A stretch of DNA of 47,421 nucleotides from an uncultured SAR116 cluster alpha proteobacterium (GCA_902518965.1 CABYIQ010000011.1:1-47421); one strand, 5' to 3'. Shown: positions 18,251 through 27,147, counted from the stretch's first letter. The notes: a model not told the origin generated them from the sequence alone. A program made the numbers and translations.

Positions 18251-19588
18251 TCAGTTCTGGTTCGGATGGCGCTGTGTAGGCAGCCTGTCTATAATTAATC
18301 TTGCCGTTTTTGTAGGTCTTTCACAAGCCTGCTTGACATAAGCACAGGCCTTGTCGAGTTTGTCTTGTGGTATAGCCCTACCATCCGTGCGTAAAGCATC
18401 AAGCCAGATGGTCAGCTGTTTGACCAGTGTAGCTCCATCCTTAACTGTTATGCATTGACCATATTGCTGAAGCGTATCAAATTCTACTTTGTTTTTAAAC
18501 TGAGACGGGCCGGTTATCAGTGGCGTGGAAAGGGCGGCGATCTCTAAAGGATTGTGCCCGCCCTTTGGTACAAATGATCCGCCAAGGATAACAATGTCTG
18601 CTGCGGTGACTAGACTGCTCATCTCACCAAAGCTGTCTGCAAGGAAATGGTTGTCCCCTAAAAGCGGAAGCTGGTTTTTGCTTCTGTGCGCTGCTTGTGG
18701 CATTAGGCGTGCAATGTCCTGACTGCGATCACTATGACGCGGGGCAATGATCAGCAGATGTGGGTAGCCGGCACGAACGACCTCTTTACTAGCCTTTAGG
18801 AGTATCTGTTCTTCTGGGCTATGCGTTGAGGCAGCGAGAAGAATAGGCCTGCTTCCTGCTGCTACTCTGAGCTGGTCAACAAAAGTTTCGTCAACTGGAG
18901 CACTGAAAGCGTTCAACTTTAACGACCCAACTATTCTTATATCTGGCTTTTTCTCTGGCCCTATATCAGATAGTGATGCCGCATTAGGCTGATACAGCTG
19001 CTCGAATCTCTGCCTCTGCTCATCATCGACAGCGCAGATAAGCTGAGCCGCACTGAATAGTTGAGTGGCCAGTTCAGGTCGTTTCTTCCAATTGATAAAA
19101 GCGGTAGAGGATATCTGTGCAGAGGCAAACTGCACAATGATATTCCGTCTAGCTGTCTCAATAATCAGATTTGGCCAGAAATCAGATTCTAAAAAGACGG
19201 CGCTGTCTGGTTGCCAATACGCTAGAAATCTCTTTACATAGACTGAATGATCAAGGGGCTGATAACAAATAATTGTCTGGTCTGGTTTTGTGCGTTCAAG
19301 CTGTTCAAGGGCTGTCAGGGTATTTGTTGTAATCAGAATATGCGCTTCTCCCTGCAGCTTCAGACAGGCCTTTGCCAGGCTTATAGCTGCCACAGATTCG
19401 CCTGCGGAAACAGCATGAAGCCAAATAAGACAGCCTGCCGGCCGTGCTCGCCGCCAGGCCTGTCCAAACCTCTCCCCCTGCCGGCTGCGGTCTTCTTTTC
19501 CGCGCAGGCTGCGCCAGATAAGATAGATAGATAAAAACGGACGTAGGCAGGCCCAAAGGCGGTTATAGCCGTTAATTGTTCCGATCAT
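18251..19588 (-). CDS. waaA: 3-deoxy-D-manno-octulosonic acid (Kdo) transferase
   Basis: GT-B glycosyltransferase that adds Kdo to lipid IVA. The N-terminal domain shows RQGERFGQAW and WLHAVSAGESVAAISLAKAC, the conserved WaaA entry with its catalytic Glu. The C-terminal domain carries LLAASTHSPEEQIL, LIIAPRHSDR, and GGSFVPKGGHNPLEIAA, the donor-binding signature. A 445-residue length is slightly above the usual 420-430. The ATG overlaps the stop codon of the upstream DUF374 gene (ATGA). Whether it adds one or two Kdo residues is not visible. Confidence 0.95.
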   Translation of the reverse strand: MIGTINGYNRLWACLRPFLSIYLIWRSLRGKEDRSRQGERFGQAWRRARPAGCLIWLHAVSAGESVAAISLAKACLKLQGEAHILITTNTLTALEQLERTKPDQTIICYQPLDHSVYVKRFLAYWQPDSAVFLESDFWPNLIIETARRNIIVQFASAQISSTAFINWKKRPELATQLFSAAQLICAVDDEQRQRFEQLYQPNAASLSDIGPEKKPDIRIVGSLKLNAFSAPVDETFVDQLRVAAGSRPILLAASTHSPEEQILLKASKEVVRAGYPHLLIIAPRHSDRSQDIARLMPQAAHRSKNQLPLLGDNHFLADSFGEMSSLVTAADIVILGGSFVPKGGHNPLEIAALSTPLITGPSQFKNKVEFDTLQQYGQCITVKDGATLVKQLTIWLDALRTDGRAIPQDKLDKACAYVKQACERPTKTARLIIDRLPTQRHPNQN

Positions 19589-20259
19589 GTGAATTGCCCG
19601 TCCTGATTGTTACCATCAAGAGAGCTGACCAGTTTGTTCAGCTGTGCCTCGATCAGAAGACGTTGTTGTTCCATTTCTTTTTTGGATTTCGTGCGGGGTA
19701 GGTAAATGGGCACAGACCATCTGCAAGCAATCGGGCTGAAAGGCTTAGGAAATCTCATTTTATCCCAGCTCTTTGCTCGCCAGCAATGCTGTGCTGACCA
19801 GGCAACAATAGTGATGGGTGCGCCGGTTAGCTGGGCAAGGCTGATCGGTCCCATGGATAAGGTCCTGGCGGGGCCGCGTGGGCCGTCTGGGGTAATCACA
19901 GCTGATCGGCCTGATTTCAGCTCGCCAGCCAACTGCCGAAGGCCAGACAGGGCTTTTCTGTTGCTGCTTCCCCAAATTGGCCGCAGGCCAAATAGACGTG
20001 AGGCCCCGGCCAAAACCCGCCCGTCAGGATGTGGCGATTGCAACGCTGAACAGCGGCGGGGCAGGACAGGAGACATCACAAATAAATACTCATGCCAAAA
20101 AATAATAATTTCAGGCTTGCCTTTGCGTAGACGTGATTTCAATTCTGCCTGACCTTGATGTGACCACCGTAAAGTGACCACCAACAGACCCATCATTGCC
20201 GCTAGAATGATGCTTAGAAAAAAAGAACCTGCAACGGTTCGGGTCAGGCTTTTTAACAT
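19585..20259 (-). CDS. DUF374 lysophospholipid acyltransferase-family protein
   Basis: A 224-residue membrane-associated protein with one N-terminal hydrophobic segment (about residues 10-30). The DUF374 core is clear: SPHPDGRVLAGASRLFGL, GSSNRKALSGLRQL and SAVITPDGPRGPARTLSMG, with ITPDGPRGP the family fingerprint. The family belongs to the LPLAT clan; its HX4D-like site is probably SPHPDG or FWHEYL. It heads the lipid A/Kdo cluster, and its stop overlaps the waaA start. A role in acylating an outer-membrane lipid is inferred from clan and position; the exact reaction is unknown. Confidence 0.85.
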   Translation of the reverse strand: MLKSLTRTVAGSFFLSIILAAMMGLLVVTLRWSHQGQAELKSRLRKGKPEIIIFWHEYLFVMSPVLPRRCSALQSPHPDGRVLAGASRLFGLRPIWGSSNRKALSGLRQLAGELKSGRSAVITPDGPRGPARTLSMGPISLAQLTGAPITIVAWSAQHCWRAKSWDKMRFPKPFSPIACRWSVPIYLPRTKSKKEMEQQRLLIEAQLNKLVSSLDGNNQDGQFT

Positions 20260-20339
20260 ACTTCACAACATTCAGCTGCAGTGCATTATAAATTTGATGA
20301 TCAGTCTCTAGAAAAGCAGACTTGTTGCTACCAAGCCTA

Positions 20340-20345
20340 TATAAT
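20340..20345 (+). promoter_or_regulatory. Perfect -10 hexamer upstream of the MsbA-type gene
   Basis: TATAAT lies 127 bp before the start codon, in the 213-bp gap between the divergent DUF374 and exporter genes. I find no good -35 hexamer 16-18 bp upstream, so the call rests on the -10 alone. Transcription from here would produce a leader of about 120 nt containing the mini-ORF and stem-loop listed next. Confidence 0.3.
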
Positions 20346-20385
20346 GCGTATCTTTTCAGCATTACCCTAAAGACAACGGAGCTTT

Positions 20386-20421
20386 ATGTCTATACAGCCA
20401 GATTGGCTACATGGTAAATAA
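20386..20421 (+). CDS. Candidate 11-codon leader ORF before the MsbA-type gene
   Basis: ATG followed by ten sense codons and TAA, giving MSIQPDWLHGK. GGAG at 20378-20381 is correctly placed for initiation. The stop codon lies inside the 5' arm of the 9-bp stem at 20414-20422, so a ribosome terminating here would block pairing. No homology is claimed. It may be a chance ORF, since 11-codon frames are common. Confidence 0.25.
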   Translation: MSIQPDWLHGK

Positions 20422-20450
20422 GCGGTATGAAAACAGCTGTTCTTATTTAC
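20414..20450 (+). other. 9-bp stem-loop in the leader of the MsbA-type gene
   Basis: GTAAATAAG (20414-20422) and CTTATTTAC (20442-20450) are perfectly complementary, with a 19-nt loop that contains the palindrome AACAGCTGTT. The 3' arm ends 9 nt before the GAAGGA ribosome binding site of the downstream gene. The arms are AT-rich. No T-run follows, so it is not an intrinsic terminator. Confidence 0.4.
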
Positions 20451-20472
20451 GTTTGCTTGAAGGATTCCTATC

Positions 20473-22245
20473 ATGCTCAGCCGTGATGATAAGGTCATTA
20501 TCAAGCGGTTCTGGCGTGACTGGGTTGTTTGCTACAAGCAGCGCCTGGTGCTGGTCTTTCTGCTTATGGTTCTTGTGGCGGCAACAGGTGGTGCTTATCC
20601 GGCCTTAATCCGGCACGTGTTTGATGTGCTGTCAGCAGGTCCGGAACGCAATGCCGCTGCAGATGCCCTCATCAATCTGGATGATCCGTTTGTTCTCATT
20701 CCGCTTGCGATTATTTGTTTAGCTTCTGTAAAGGGGGTGGCAATGTATTTTCAGGTACTGAGTGTGAATAGCTTAGCCCTGAAGGTCACAACCGATATTC
20801 AGAAAGCTATGGCCCATCGTCTGATAGATGCTGATCTGGCCACTGTAATGGCTGAACCAGCAGGAGCGTTTGTCTCACGTATTATGAATGATTTGAATCT
20901 TGTCAGGGAAGCCTTTGTCCGACTGGCTAATAACCTTGTTAGAGACGTGCTAACAATTTTTGTCATGGTTGGGGTCATGTTCTGGTTCAGCTGGCTGTTG
21001 TCCGTTTTGGTTTTAGCGGTTTACCCCCTTGCAATGCGGCCCATCATTCAGATTGGAAATCGGCAGCGAAAAGCATCAGGTGCTTTGCAGGAACATATGG
21101 AAACTGTCACCTCATTGCTGGCAGAAATTCTGCAGGGTGTGCGCATGGTCAAAGCCTATCAGCTGGAATCCGCAGAAAAGACCAGAAGTGCGCGCGCATT
21201 TGACGGCTTATATGAACGCCTTGTTAATCTTCTGGCTGGGCGGGCCCGTATTGACCCAGTCCTTGAGGTGCTGGGTGGATTTGCTGTTGCCGGTGTTATT
21301 GGTGTGGCGGCTTGGCAGGTGTCAAATAGCCAGTTGCAGGTCGGCGATGTTGTTGGCTTCATTACCGCTCTTTTATTGTTGGTTCAGCCTGTGCGGGCAA
21401 TTGGCACATTGAATGCGATCACCCAAGAAGGCCTTGCTGCCACAGCGCGGGTTTTTGCTTTGCTTGATCAGCGTGCGCATATTATTGATCCGCCTCAGCC
21501 TGCCCGTCTGCAAAATATTAAGGGGGAGCTGTGCTTTAAAAAGGTCAGCTTTGCTTATCAAGACGCTGCCATTCTGGAGGATATATCCTTTACAGTTTCT
21601 CCGGGACAGACAGTGGCACTCGTTGGGCCAAGTGGCAGTGGCAAATCAACAATTATAAATCTTTTACCGCGGTTTTATGATCCGTCTGAAGGCCAGATCA
21701 CAATCGATGGCGTGTCCATCTCTCAGTTCTCTCTCTCTGATTTGCGAGACCATATCGCTCTGGTATCTCAGGAAGCTGTTCTGTTCGATGATACGGTTGC
21801 GGCCAATATTGGATTTGGGCGTCAGAGGGCAACAGATAGGGACATCAGAATAGCGGCAAAGTCAGCCGCTGCAGACGAATTTATTGACCAGTTGCCAGAT
21901 ACTTACGCCACAGCTGTTGGTGCAGGTGGAAATAAATTATCTGGCGGGCAGCGTCAGCGTATTGCCATTGCAAGAGCTATGCTGAAAGACGCACCAATTT
22001 TGCTTCTTGATGAAGCTACAAGCGCGCTTGACGCCCAGTCTGAACAGTTGGTTCAAGAAGCGCTTGATCGGCTGTCATCCGGCCGGACAACGCTTGTTGT
22101 TGCCCATAGGCTGTCAACTATTCAAAAAGCAGATCTAATTATAGTGCTGGATAAAGGTCGAATTGCTGAAACAGGCACGCATCAGACATTAATGGACAAA
22201 GACGGGCTTTATGCTCATTTATGTGCGTTGCAGTCTTTTTCTTAA
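20473..22245 (+). CDS. MsbA-type lipid exporter, ABC half-transporter
   Basis: A 590-residue fused transmembrane/ATPase protein that dimerises. The N-terminal exporter domain holds about six membrane helices up to residue 325. The ATPase domain has Walker A GPSGSGKST (about residue 385), the LSGGQRQRIAIARAM signature, LLLDEATSALD and the switch VVAHRLST. GAAGGA before the ATG is a good ribosome binding site. The family exports lipids, peptides or drugs. The divergent neighbours make lipid A and attach Kdo, so lipid A-core flipping (MsbA) is the likely role; this is inference from context. Confidence 0.88.
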   Translation: MLSRDDKVIIKRFWRDWVVCYKQRLVLVFLLMVLVAATGGAYPALIRHVFDVLSAGPERNAAADALINLDDPFVLIPLAIICLASVKGVAMYFQVLSVNSLALKVTTDIQKAMAHRLIDADLATVMAEPAGAFVSRIMNDLNLVREAFVRLANNLVRDVLTIFVMVGVMFWFSWLLSVLVLAVYPLAMRPIIQIGNRQRKASGALQEHMETVTSLLAEILQGVRMVKAYQLESAEKTRSARAFDGLYERLVNLLAGRARIDPVLEVLGGFAVAGVIGVAAWQVSNSQLQVGDVVGFITALLLLVQPVRAIGTLNAITQEGLAATARVFALLDQRAHIIDPPQPARLQNIKGELCFKKVSFAYQDAAILEDISFTVSPGQTVALVGPSGSGKSTIINLLPRFYDPSEGQITIDGVSISQFSLSDLRDHIALVSQEAVLFDDTVAANIGFGRQRATDRDIRIAAKSAAADEFIDQLPDTYATAVGAGGNKLSGGQRQRIAIARAMLKDAPILLLDEATSALDAQSEQLVQEALDRLSSGRTTLVVAHRLSTIQKADLIIVLDKGRIAETGTHQTLMDKDGLYAHLCALQSFS

Positions 22246-22253
22246 CGCTTGGC

Positions 22254-22931
22254 TCATTCCCGCTTTAAAAGCTTGTCAACCAACCTGTCTGCCCAGAATG
22301 AAGATAAAAATTCGGCCTGTAGCTTTTCCGGATCATAGATGTCTTTTACCCAGTCAAAAAACGCTATTTTTTCTGCTTCATAGGGGGCATAGGCGGTCAG
22401 AAAGGCGTCCAGCAAGCCAGTCTTGGCCTGTTTGACATGAAGATAGCGAAAGGATAATTGCTGTGAAGCTTCAGCGACTGGCCTATTTTTCTGCATCAGC
22501 AAATATAAAGCAGACATAAGCCCGGCCCTATCTGCTCCAGATTTACAATGCAGCAGGGCTGGTCCCTCGATTCTGTCGAACAGGGCCTTTGTGTCAAATA
22601 GCATTTGTTTATCTGGTGCAGCGCGTGATCTTACAGTAAAATCCACTAGCTCTAAGCCGTGGCGCATGCAGGCTTCAGCTTCAAGGCGCCAACCCCCATC
22701 CGACCTTGGCCCACGTAGATTTATAATCGTCCGAATGCCCAGTTGGGCTGCGTGTTCAATCCGTCGTGGGGTTGGTTGGTTGCTGCGCCACATATTTTTG
22801 TCAATTTGATGCAGATTATGCCACCACAATCGCAGAACACCGTGGTCCTTTGCCATCAGCTCCACCCAGTCCCGCATACCCCGCCGAGCATGTAAAGGCG
22901 GAAGTTTTGAAGAATCAGGGGCTGCGTTCAT
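22254..22931 (-). CDS. Tyrosine/dual-specificity phosphatase-like protein
   Basis: A 225-residue soluble protein with the cysteine phosphatase loop HCKSGADRAG (CX5R; Cys129, Arg135). The N-terminal half contains MWRSNQPTPRRIEHAAQLGIRTIINLRG, the substrate-recognition part typical of bacterial dual-specificity-like phosphatases. Substrates may be phosphoproteins, phosphoinositides or other small phosphates; sequence does not decide. It starts 5 bp after the pmbA stop on the same strand, so the two are probably one operon. It meets the MsbA-type gene tail to tail. Confidence 0.82.
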   Translation of the reverse strand: MNAAPDSSKLPPLHARRGMRDWVELMAKDHGVLRLWWHNLHQIDKNMWRSNQPTPRRIEHAAQLGIRTIINLRGPRSDGGWRLEAEACMRHGLELVDFTVRSRAAPDKQMLFDTKALFDRIEGPALLHCKSGADRAGLMSALYLLMQKNRPVAEASQQLSFRYLHVKQAKTGLLDAFLTAYAPYEAEKIAFFDWVKDIYDPEKLQAEFLSSFWADRLVDKLLKRE

Positions 22932-22936
22932 GTTCT

Positions 22937-24286
22937 TCAGCTGCCGGCAACCATCAACTGTTTGATGAATACAGACGGCGCAGCTATTGACTGGGTCAGT
23001 TCAAGATCACTTGCTGGAAGCATGTCCATAAAAATATCTTTTAGGTTGCCAGCAATAGTGGCTTCTGTTGCTGGCCATGTCACTTTGCCATTTTCAATCC
23101 AGAAACCAGATGCTCCACGGCTGTAATCCCCTGTTGTTAGGCTTACAGAACTGCCCATTAACTCAGTGATATAAAAGCCTTGTTCAATATCAGAAAGGAA
23201 CTCGTCGATCGTTGTCTCACCAGCTTCCATGATGAAATTTGACACAGACGGGCTAGGGGGCCCGGACAAGGACCGGCTGGCGTTACCAGTCGGCTCAAGG
23301 TTAAGTTGTGCTGCTGTTGCAAGATCCAAAAGCCAGCCCTGAAGCACACCATCTTTTACCAGATGCCGTTCTTTCACCGGCAATGTCTCGCCATCAAACA
23401 AGCGTGACCCATGCCCGCGCGGCAAAAGCGGGTTATCCAGCAAATGAATAGCTGCATTAGTGATCTGTTCACCCATTCTCTCTTTTAAGAAGCTAGTGCC
23501 ACGGGCAATAGATGCGCCATTAATGGCACTGGCGACATGACCGGCAAGAGAGCGTGACACACGCTTATCAAAAATTATCGGAAAGGTCCCTGTCTGTGGT
23601 TTGCGCCCGCCAAGGCGCGATAATGTTCTTTGTGCTGCATTCTGGCCCACAATTTCGGGCTTTTCCAAATCTTCCGCGAATACGGCAGAGCTGTAATCAT
23701 AATCGCGTTCCATCTGGCCATCCTTTTCAGCTAGCACGACAGCTGAAAAGCCAAAATTTGAACGTTGGTAGGAGGCATTAAAGCCGGTGCTTGTGCCGAT
23801 CACAACCTCGCTTGTGCCAGCTGAGGCGGATGCGCCATCAGAATTGCTGATGCCTGCCTGGCTCAGGGCCGCGTCCTCGCAGGCTAATGCTATTTCAGTC
23901 AGCTTATCTGTGCTGAAATCTGTGTCATCATAAAGTTCAATTTCTGGAAAAGACTTTGCCTGCTCCTCTGCTGTCGCCAGCCGAGCATAGGGGTTTTTTG
24001 GAGCATGTTTGGCCATGGCCACGGCACGTTCTGCCAGCTGGGTAATATTTTCATCATCCAGCTGACCTGAAGAAATGGTTGCGCTACGCTGGCCAACAAA
24101 AACGCGCATACCCATCTGGTAATCTTCTGAACGTTCGGCAGATTCAACTTTGCCAAGCCGAACCTGAACATCCTGCCCGCCACCTTTAATAAAGCTGACA
24201 TCTGCGCCATCTGCTCCAGCTTGTTTTGCTGCGCTTAACGCCTTTGAAATAATATCTTGATCTTTTTCTGACATACTCCATGACAT
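22937..24286 (-). CDS. pmbA: PmbA/TldE-family metallopeptidase subunit
   Basis: Partner of TldD; the heterodimer is a protease known to mature microcin B17 and to degrade CcdA in E. coli. The 449-residue protein shows family motifs LGKVESAERSEDYQMGMRVFVGQRSA (near residue 45), the middle AEKDGQMERDYDYS, and LLPRGHGSRLFDGE with a C-terminal DYSRGASGFWIENGK. As in TldE, no HExxxH metal site is present. I use the ATG at 24286, which has AGAGGGA just upstream, rather than a farther start at 24310. tldD lies 5 kb away on the same strand, not adjacent. Confidence 0.93.
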   Translation of the reverse strand: MSWSMSEKDQDIISKALSAAKQAGADGADVSFIKGGGQDVQVRLGKVESAERSEDYQMGMRVFVGQRSATISSGQLDDENITQLAERAVAMAKHAPKNPYARLATAEEQAKSFPEIELYDDTDFSTDKLTEIALACEDAALSQAGISNSDGASASAGTSEVVIGTSTGFNASYQRSNFGFSAVVLAEKDGQMERDYDYSSAVFAEDLEKPEIVGQNAAQRTLSRLGGRKPQTGTFPIIFDKRVSRSLAGHVASAINGASIARGTSFLKERMGEQITNAAIHLLDNPLLPRGHGSRLFDGETLPVKERHLVKDGVLQGWLLDLATAAQLNLEPTGNASRSLSGPPSPSVSNFIMEAGETTIDEFLSDIEQGFYITELMGSSVSLTTGDYSRGASGFWIENGKVTWPATEATIAGNLKDIFMDMLPASDLELTQSIAAPSVFIKQLMVAGS

Positions 24287-24352
24287 AATACGTCCCTCTT
24301 GCTGATGCAACAGCTTGCATTTCAGAAAGTGTCAGTTTATCAAGAAAAAATC

Positions 24353-25291
24353 ATGACTTACTCTGTATTTATCGATGGTGCTGCCGGAACAACAGGCCTG
24401 CAGGTGCACGATCGCCTGCAAAAACGTAATGAATTGTCGGTGTATGTTCTGGATGATCAGCAACGTAAAGATGCTGATGCGCGGGCCAAGGCTATGGCTA
24501 ACGCTGATGTAACCATTCTCTGTCTTCCAGATGAAGCAGCCATAGAGGCGGCGCAGATGGCCAAGGTTTCTGGCGCAAGGCTGATTGATGCATCTTCCGC
24601 GCACCGTACTGCAACAGATTTTACCTATGGTTTTGCCGAAATGACGAAAGGGCAGCAGGACGCCATTCGTTCAGCACAGCTCGTCAGTAACCCGGGCTGC
24701 TATCCAACAGGCTTTCTTGGGCTTGTTTCACCTCTGCGACAGGCAGGGCTTTTATCATCCTCAGTCCAATTGTCTGCTTTTTGTGTCAGCGGCTACAGCG
24801 GCGGTGGCAAGTCAATGATTGCCAGATATGAAGGCAAGGGTGAGCCTGCCTTTGCTGCCTATGGCCTTCATCTGTCACATAAACATCTGCCTGAAATGAA
24901 ACAGCACGCCGGTCTAGACCATGCACCTGTATTTTTGCCAAGCGTGGGTGATTTTGCACAAGGAATGCTCGTGAATATTCCGCTGCACCAGGAACAGTTT
25001 ACCTGTGCTGTTCAGGCAGATGACATCCGTTCTGTCTTTGCTGACCATTATTTGTCTGCGGATTTGGTTTCGGTGGGGACAGAAACATCCCTGACTGAAT
25101 TTGGGTTTTTATCTGCTGATCGTCTTTCAGGGACGGATCGTCTGGAATTATTTGTATTTGCAAATTCAGAGAACAGTCAGTTTGTGCTGACAGCACGGCT
25201 TGATAATCTTGGTAAAGGAGCCGCAGGGGCAGCTGTTCAGAATATGAATCTGATGCTGGGTCTTGAACCTCTTGTTGGCCTTCACTATTAA
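24353..25291 (+). CDS. argC: N-acetyl-gamma-glutamyl-phosphate reductase, short (type 2) form
   Basis: NADPH-dependent step three of arginine synthesis. The 312-residue length and sequence match the shorter ArgC class. The N-terminal dinucleotide motif is DGAAGTTGLQV, the catalytic Cys116 lies in VSNPGCYPTG, and SGYSGGGKSMI and HLSHKHLPEM are conserved downstream. I use the ATG at 24353 because MTYSVFIDGA is the family start; the frame is open further up to 24299. It is divergent from pmbA, with 66 bp between them. Confidence 0.95.
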   Translation: MTYSVFIDGAAGTTGLQVHDRLQKRNELSVYVLDDQQRKDADARAKAMANADVTILCLPDEAAIEAAQMAKVSGARLIDASSAHRTATDFTYGFAEMTKGQQDAIRSAQLVSNPGCYPTGFLGLVSPLRQAGLLSSSVQLSAFCVSGYSGGGKSMIARYEGKGEPAFAAYGLHLSHKHLPEMKQHAGLDHAPVFLPSVGDFAQGMLVNIPLHQEQFTCAVQADDIRSVFADHYLSADLVSVGTETSLTEFGFLSADRLSGTDRLELFVFANSENSQFVLTARLDNLGKGAAGAAVQNMNLMLGLEPLVGLHY

Positions 25292-25326
25292 AATTTATCC
25301 AGTAAGAACGTTGGGGCGTTTGGAAC

Positions 25327-26055
25327 ATGACAAAAATTGCCCACCTCTCTGCTCTAGAACGTGCGCTTGACTATCCTTATGACGCACCGGACCATGCTTA
25401 TTTAATTAGGAATGGTCAGGTGTTTGACCTTGACCCGGGCTATGATTTTGCCAGTCGTATTGCTGTTCTGTCTGTTGGCTCAAATCGAGCGCCTGTCCAG
25501 CTTAATAGAAAATTTGGGGAGTCGGCAGAACTGCCTGTCACGCCTGTGCAGGTTTATGATTGTGATGTGGTTCATGTTGCCAATCTTGCAGCGTATGGAG
25601 CGGTGTCCTGCTCAGCCTTTCCTTGTCCAGGTACGCACATAGACCTGAATATTGCCTGGCTGACACCTGCACAACTGATCATCATGCACCAGACTGAATC
25701 TGTTGGTAAAGCTTATGATTGGGTGGAATGGGACCTCGCCTGTATTCAGCATCAATTTGATGGTCCACTTGAGCGCCTGTTTGGTTATGCTGCGATTGCA
25801 GGCGCTTTTGGCAATAGAGGTAAAGGCCCTTTTGGCTTACAGCGTATCCCAGCAGAAAACAGACAATTTGTTGTCAAAACACAGCGTCAGATACAGAATA
25901 TGATCTATCACCGCTATTGTAAGGAAAAGGTTTCACTTGAAAGTTGGATACAACAGCTTCAGTCAGACCGGATATTACGTGATGACGTGGTCTCCGGCTT
26001 ACGCAGCGATGAAGTATTGCCATCTGTCATGCCCTGGAAGCCTGCTGTTCTGTGA
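25327..26055 (+). CDS. Conserved hypothetical protein, gamma-glutamylcyclotransferase-like fold
   Basis: A 242-residue soluble protein that I do not recognise by name. AVLSVGSNRAPVQLNRKFG (Gly51-Ser-Asn53) resembles the YGSN loop that opens GGCT/AIG2-type domains, except that Val replaces the usual Tyr. Farther on, WLTPAQLIIMHQTES (Glu124) followed by AYDWVEWD matches the spacing of the acidic region and strand that carry the catalytic Glu in GGCT proteins. The GGCT assignment is inference. It follows argC by 35 bp on the same strand and meets ubiA tail to tail. Substrate is unknown; a gamma-glutamyl or related amide compound would fit. Confidence 0.6.
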   Translation: MTKIAHLSALERALDYPYDAPDHAYLIRNGQVFDLDPGYDFASRIAVLSVGSNRAPVQLNRKFGESAELPVTPVQVYDCDVVHVANLAAYGAVSCSAFPCPGTHIDLNIAWLTPAQLIIMHQTESVGKAYDWVEWDLACIQHQFDGPLERLFGYAAIAGAFGNRGKGPFGLQRIPAENRQFVVKTQRQIQNMIYHRYCKEKVSLESWIQQLQSDRILRDDVVSGLRSDEVLPSVMPWKPAVL

Positions 26056-26064
26056 TAGACAGGT

Positions 26065-27027
26065 TCAATGCAAAAAATTGCCCAGAAAAAGGCCAGCTGT
26101 TAGAATAATACCAACATCCCGATTGGATTTAAAAATCTGAAGTGCGGTCGCCGGGTCATCTACAACCAACCGTCGTAGCTGCCATAGAAAGTGACAGCAG
26201 ACAAGGCCAAGCCCCCCAATCCAGGCCCCTTGACCCAAAAGGCTGAAAAAGCCAGCTGCCCAAAGTAGGCTGGCTGAAAGATAGCATACGCCCACACCAA
26301 AGCGCAGATGACGGCCAAGGGAAAGTGCAGCTGACCTAACCCCGGTCAGCCTGTCATCTTTCATATCCTGGACGGCATATATAGTATCATAGCCGATGAC
26401 CCAAAACACCGTGCCGGCATAAAGTATCCAAAGACTGGCTGGGGGCCAGCCCTGCCACAGAACAGCCCCGGCAACAGGAATCGTCCAACTGAAGGTCAGA
26501 CCAAGCACAATTTGCGGCCAGTCTGTAAAACGTTTTGCCAAAGGATATAAAATGATAAGAGGCAAAGCGCTAATCCCAACAGCCCAGCTAAACAGTGGCA
26601 GCTGGATCAGGACTAGAAGACCGCAGCCACTTAAGCACCCGAGAAACAGGACAGCAGCTTTCACAGATATCTGTCCTGAAGCCAGGGGTCGCGATCGAGT
26701 GCGTCCAACCTGCGCATCGATATCTCTGTCCCATAGGTCATTAATAATGCACCCTGCCCCGCGCATAGCCACGGCACCAATAGTAAACAGGGTTATATAG
26801 AAAATAGCTATATGCGGGTCTGGACTGAACGCTGCAAATATCCACCAGCCGGGCAAAACCAGTAACCACCAGCCTATCGGCCTGTCCAGTCTGGCCAGCG
26901 CAACATAGGTCTGCACACGAACCGGAAGCAGGCCCCATATACCGTTCAGATTTATGTCTGTATGTTTGCACTGCGGCGCACCGCTGCAGGGCTTGGCTTG
27001 AATTTTATCTGGTGTCTTTGCTGGCAT
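26065..27027 (-). CDS. ubiA: 4-hydroxybenzoate polyprenyltransferase
   Basis: Inner-membrane prenyltransferase that joins the polyprenyl tail to 4-hydroxybenzoate in ubiquinone synthesis. RLDRPIGWWLLVLPGWW opens the first membrane segment. The two Mg-diphosphate motifs are INDLWDRDID and, later, YDTIYAVQDMKDD, as expected for UbiA. About eight to nine hydrophobic helices are visible. The start is uncertain: ATG at 27027 or TTG at 27051, neither with a convincing ribosome binding site. The product is 320 residues from the ATG. Confidence 0.93.
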   Translation of the reverse strand: MPAKTPDKIQAKPCSGAPQCKHTDINLNGIWGLLPVRVQTYVALARLDRPIGWWLLVLPGWWIFAAFSPDPHIAIFYITLFTIGAVAMRGAGCIINDLWDRDIDAQVGRTRSRPLASGQISVKAAVLFLGCLSGCGLLVLIQLPLFSWAVGISALPLIILYPLAKRFTDWPQIVLGLTFSWTIPVAGAVLWQGWPPASLWILYAGTVFWVIGYDTIYAVQDMKDDRLTGVRSAALSLGRHLRFGVGVCYLSASLLWAAGFFSLLGQGAWIGGLGLVCCHFLWQLRRLVVDDPATALQIFKSNRDVGIILTAGLFLGNFLH

Positions 27028-27147
27028 GGCGGATCGGATGAGTGCATTCAAAGGTGCAAAAAGGTGGTATTAGGTTTGCTGTTCAATAGATTTATCACAC
27101 ACCTTAAAACACTTGCCACTAATCTTTAATCTGCTTAAGACGGTTTC

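Noticed and set aside
27113-27141. Promoter TTGCCA-N17-TAAGAC before rsmE
   Set aside because: The -10 matches at only three positions and would leave a leader of a few bases.
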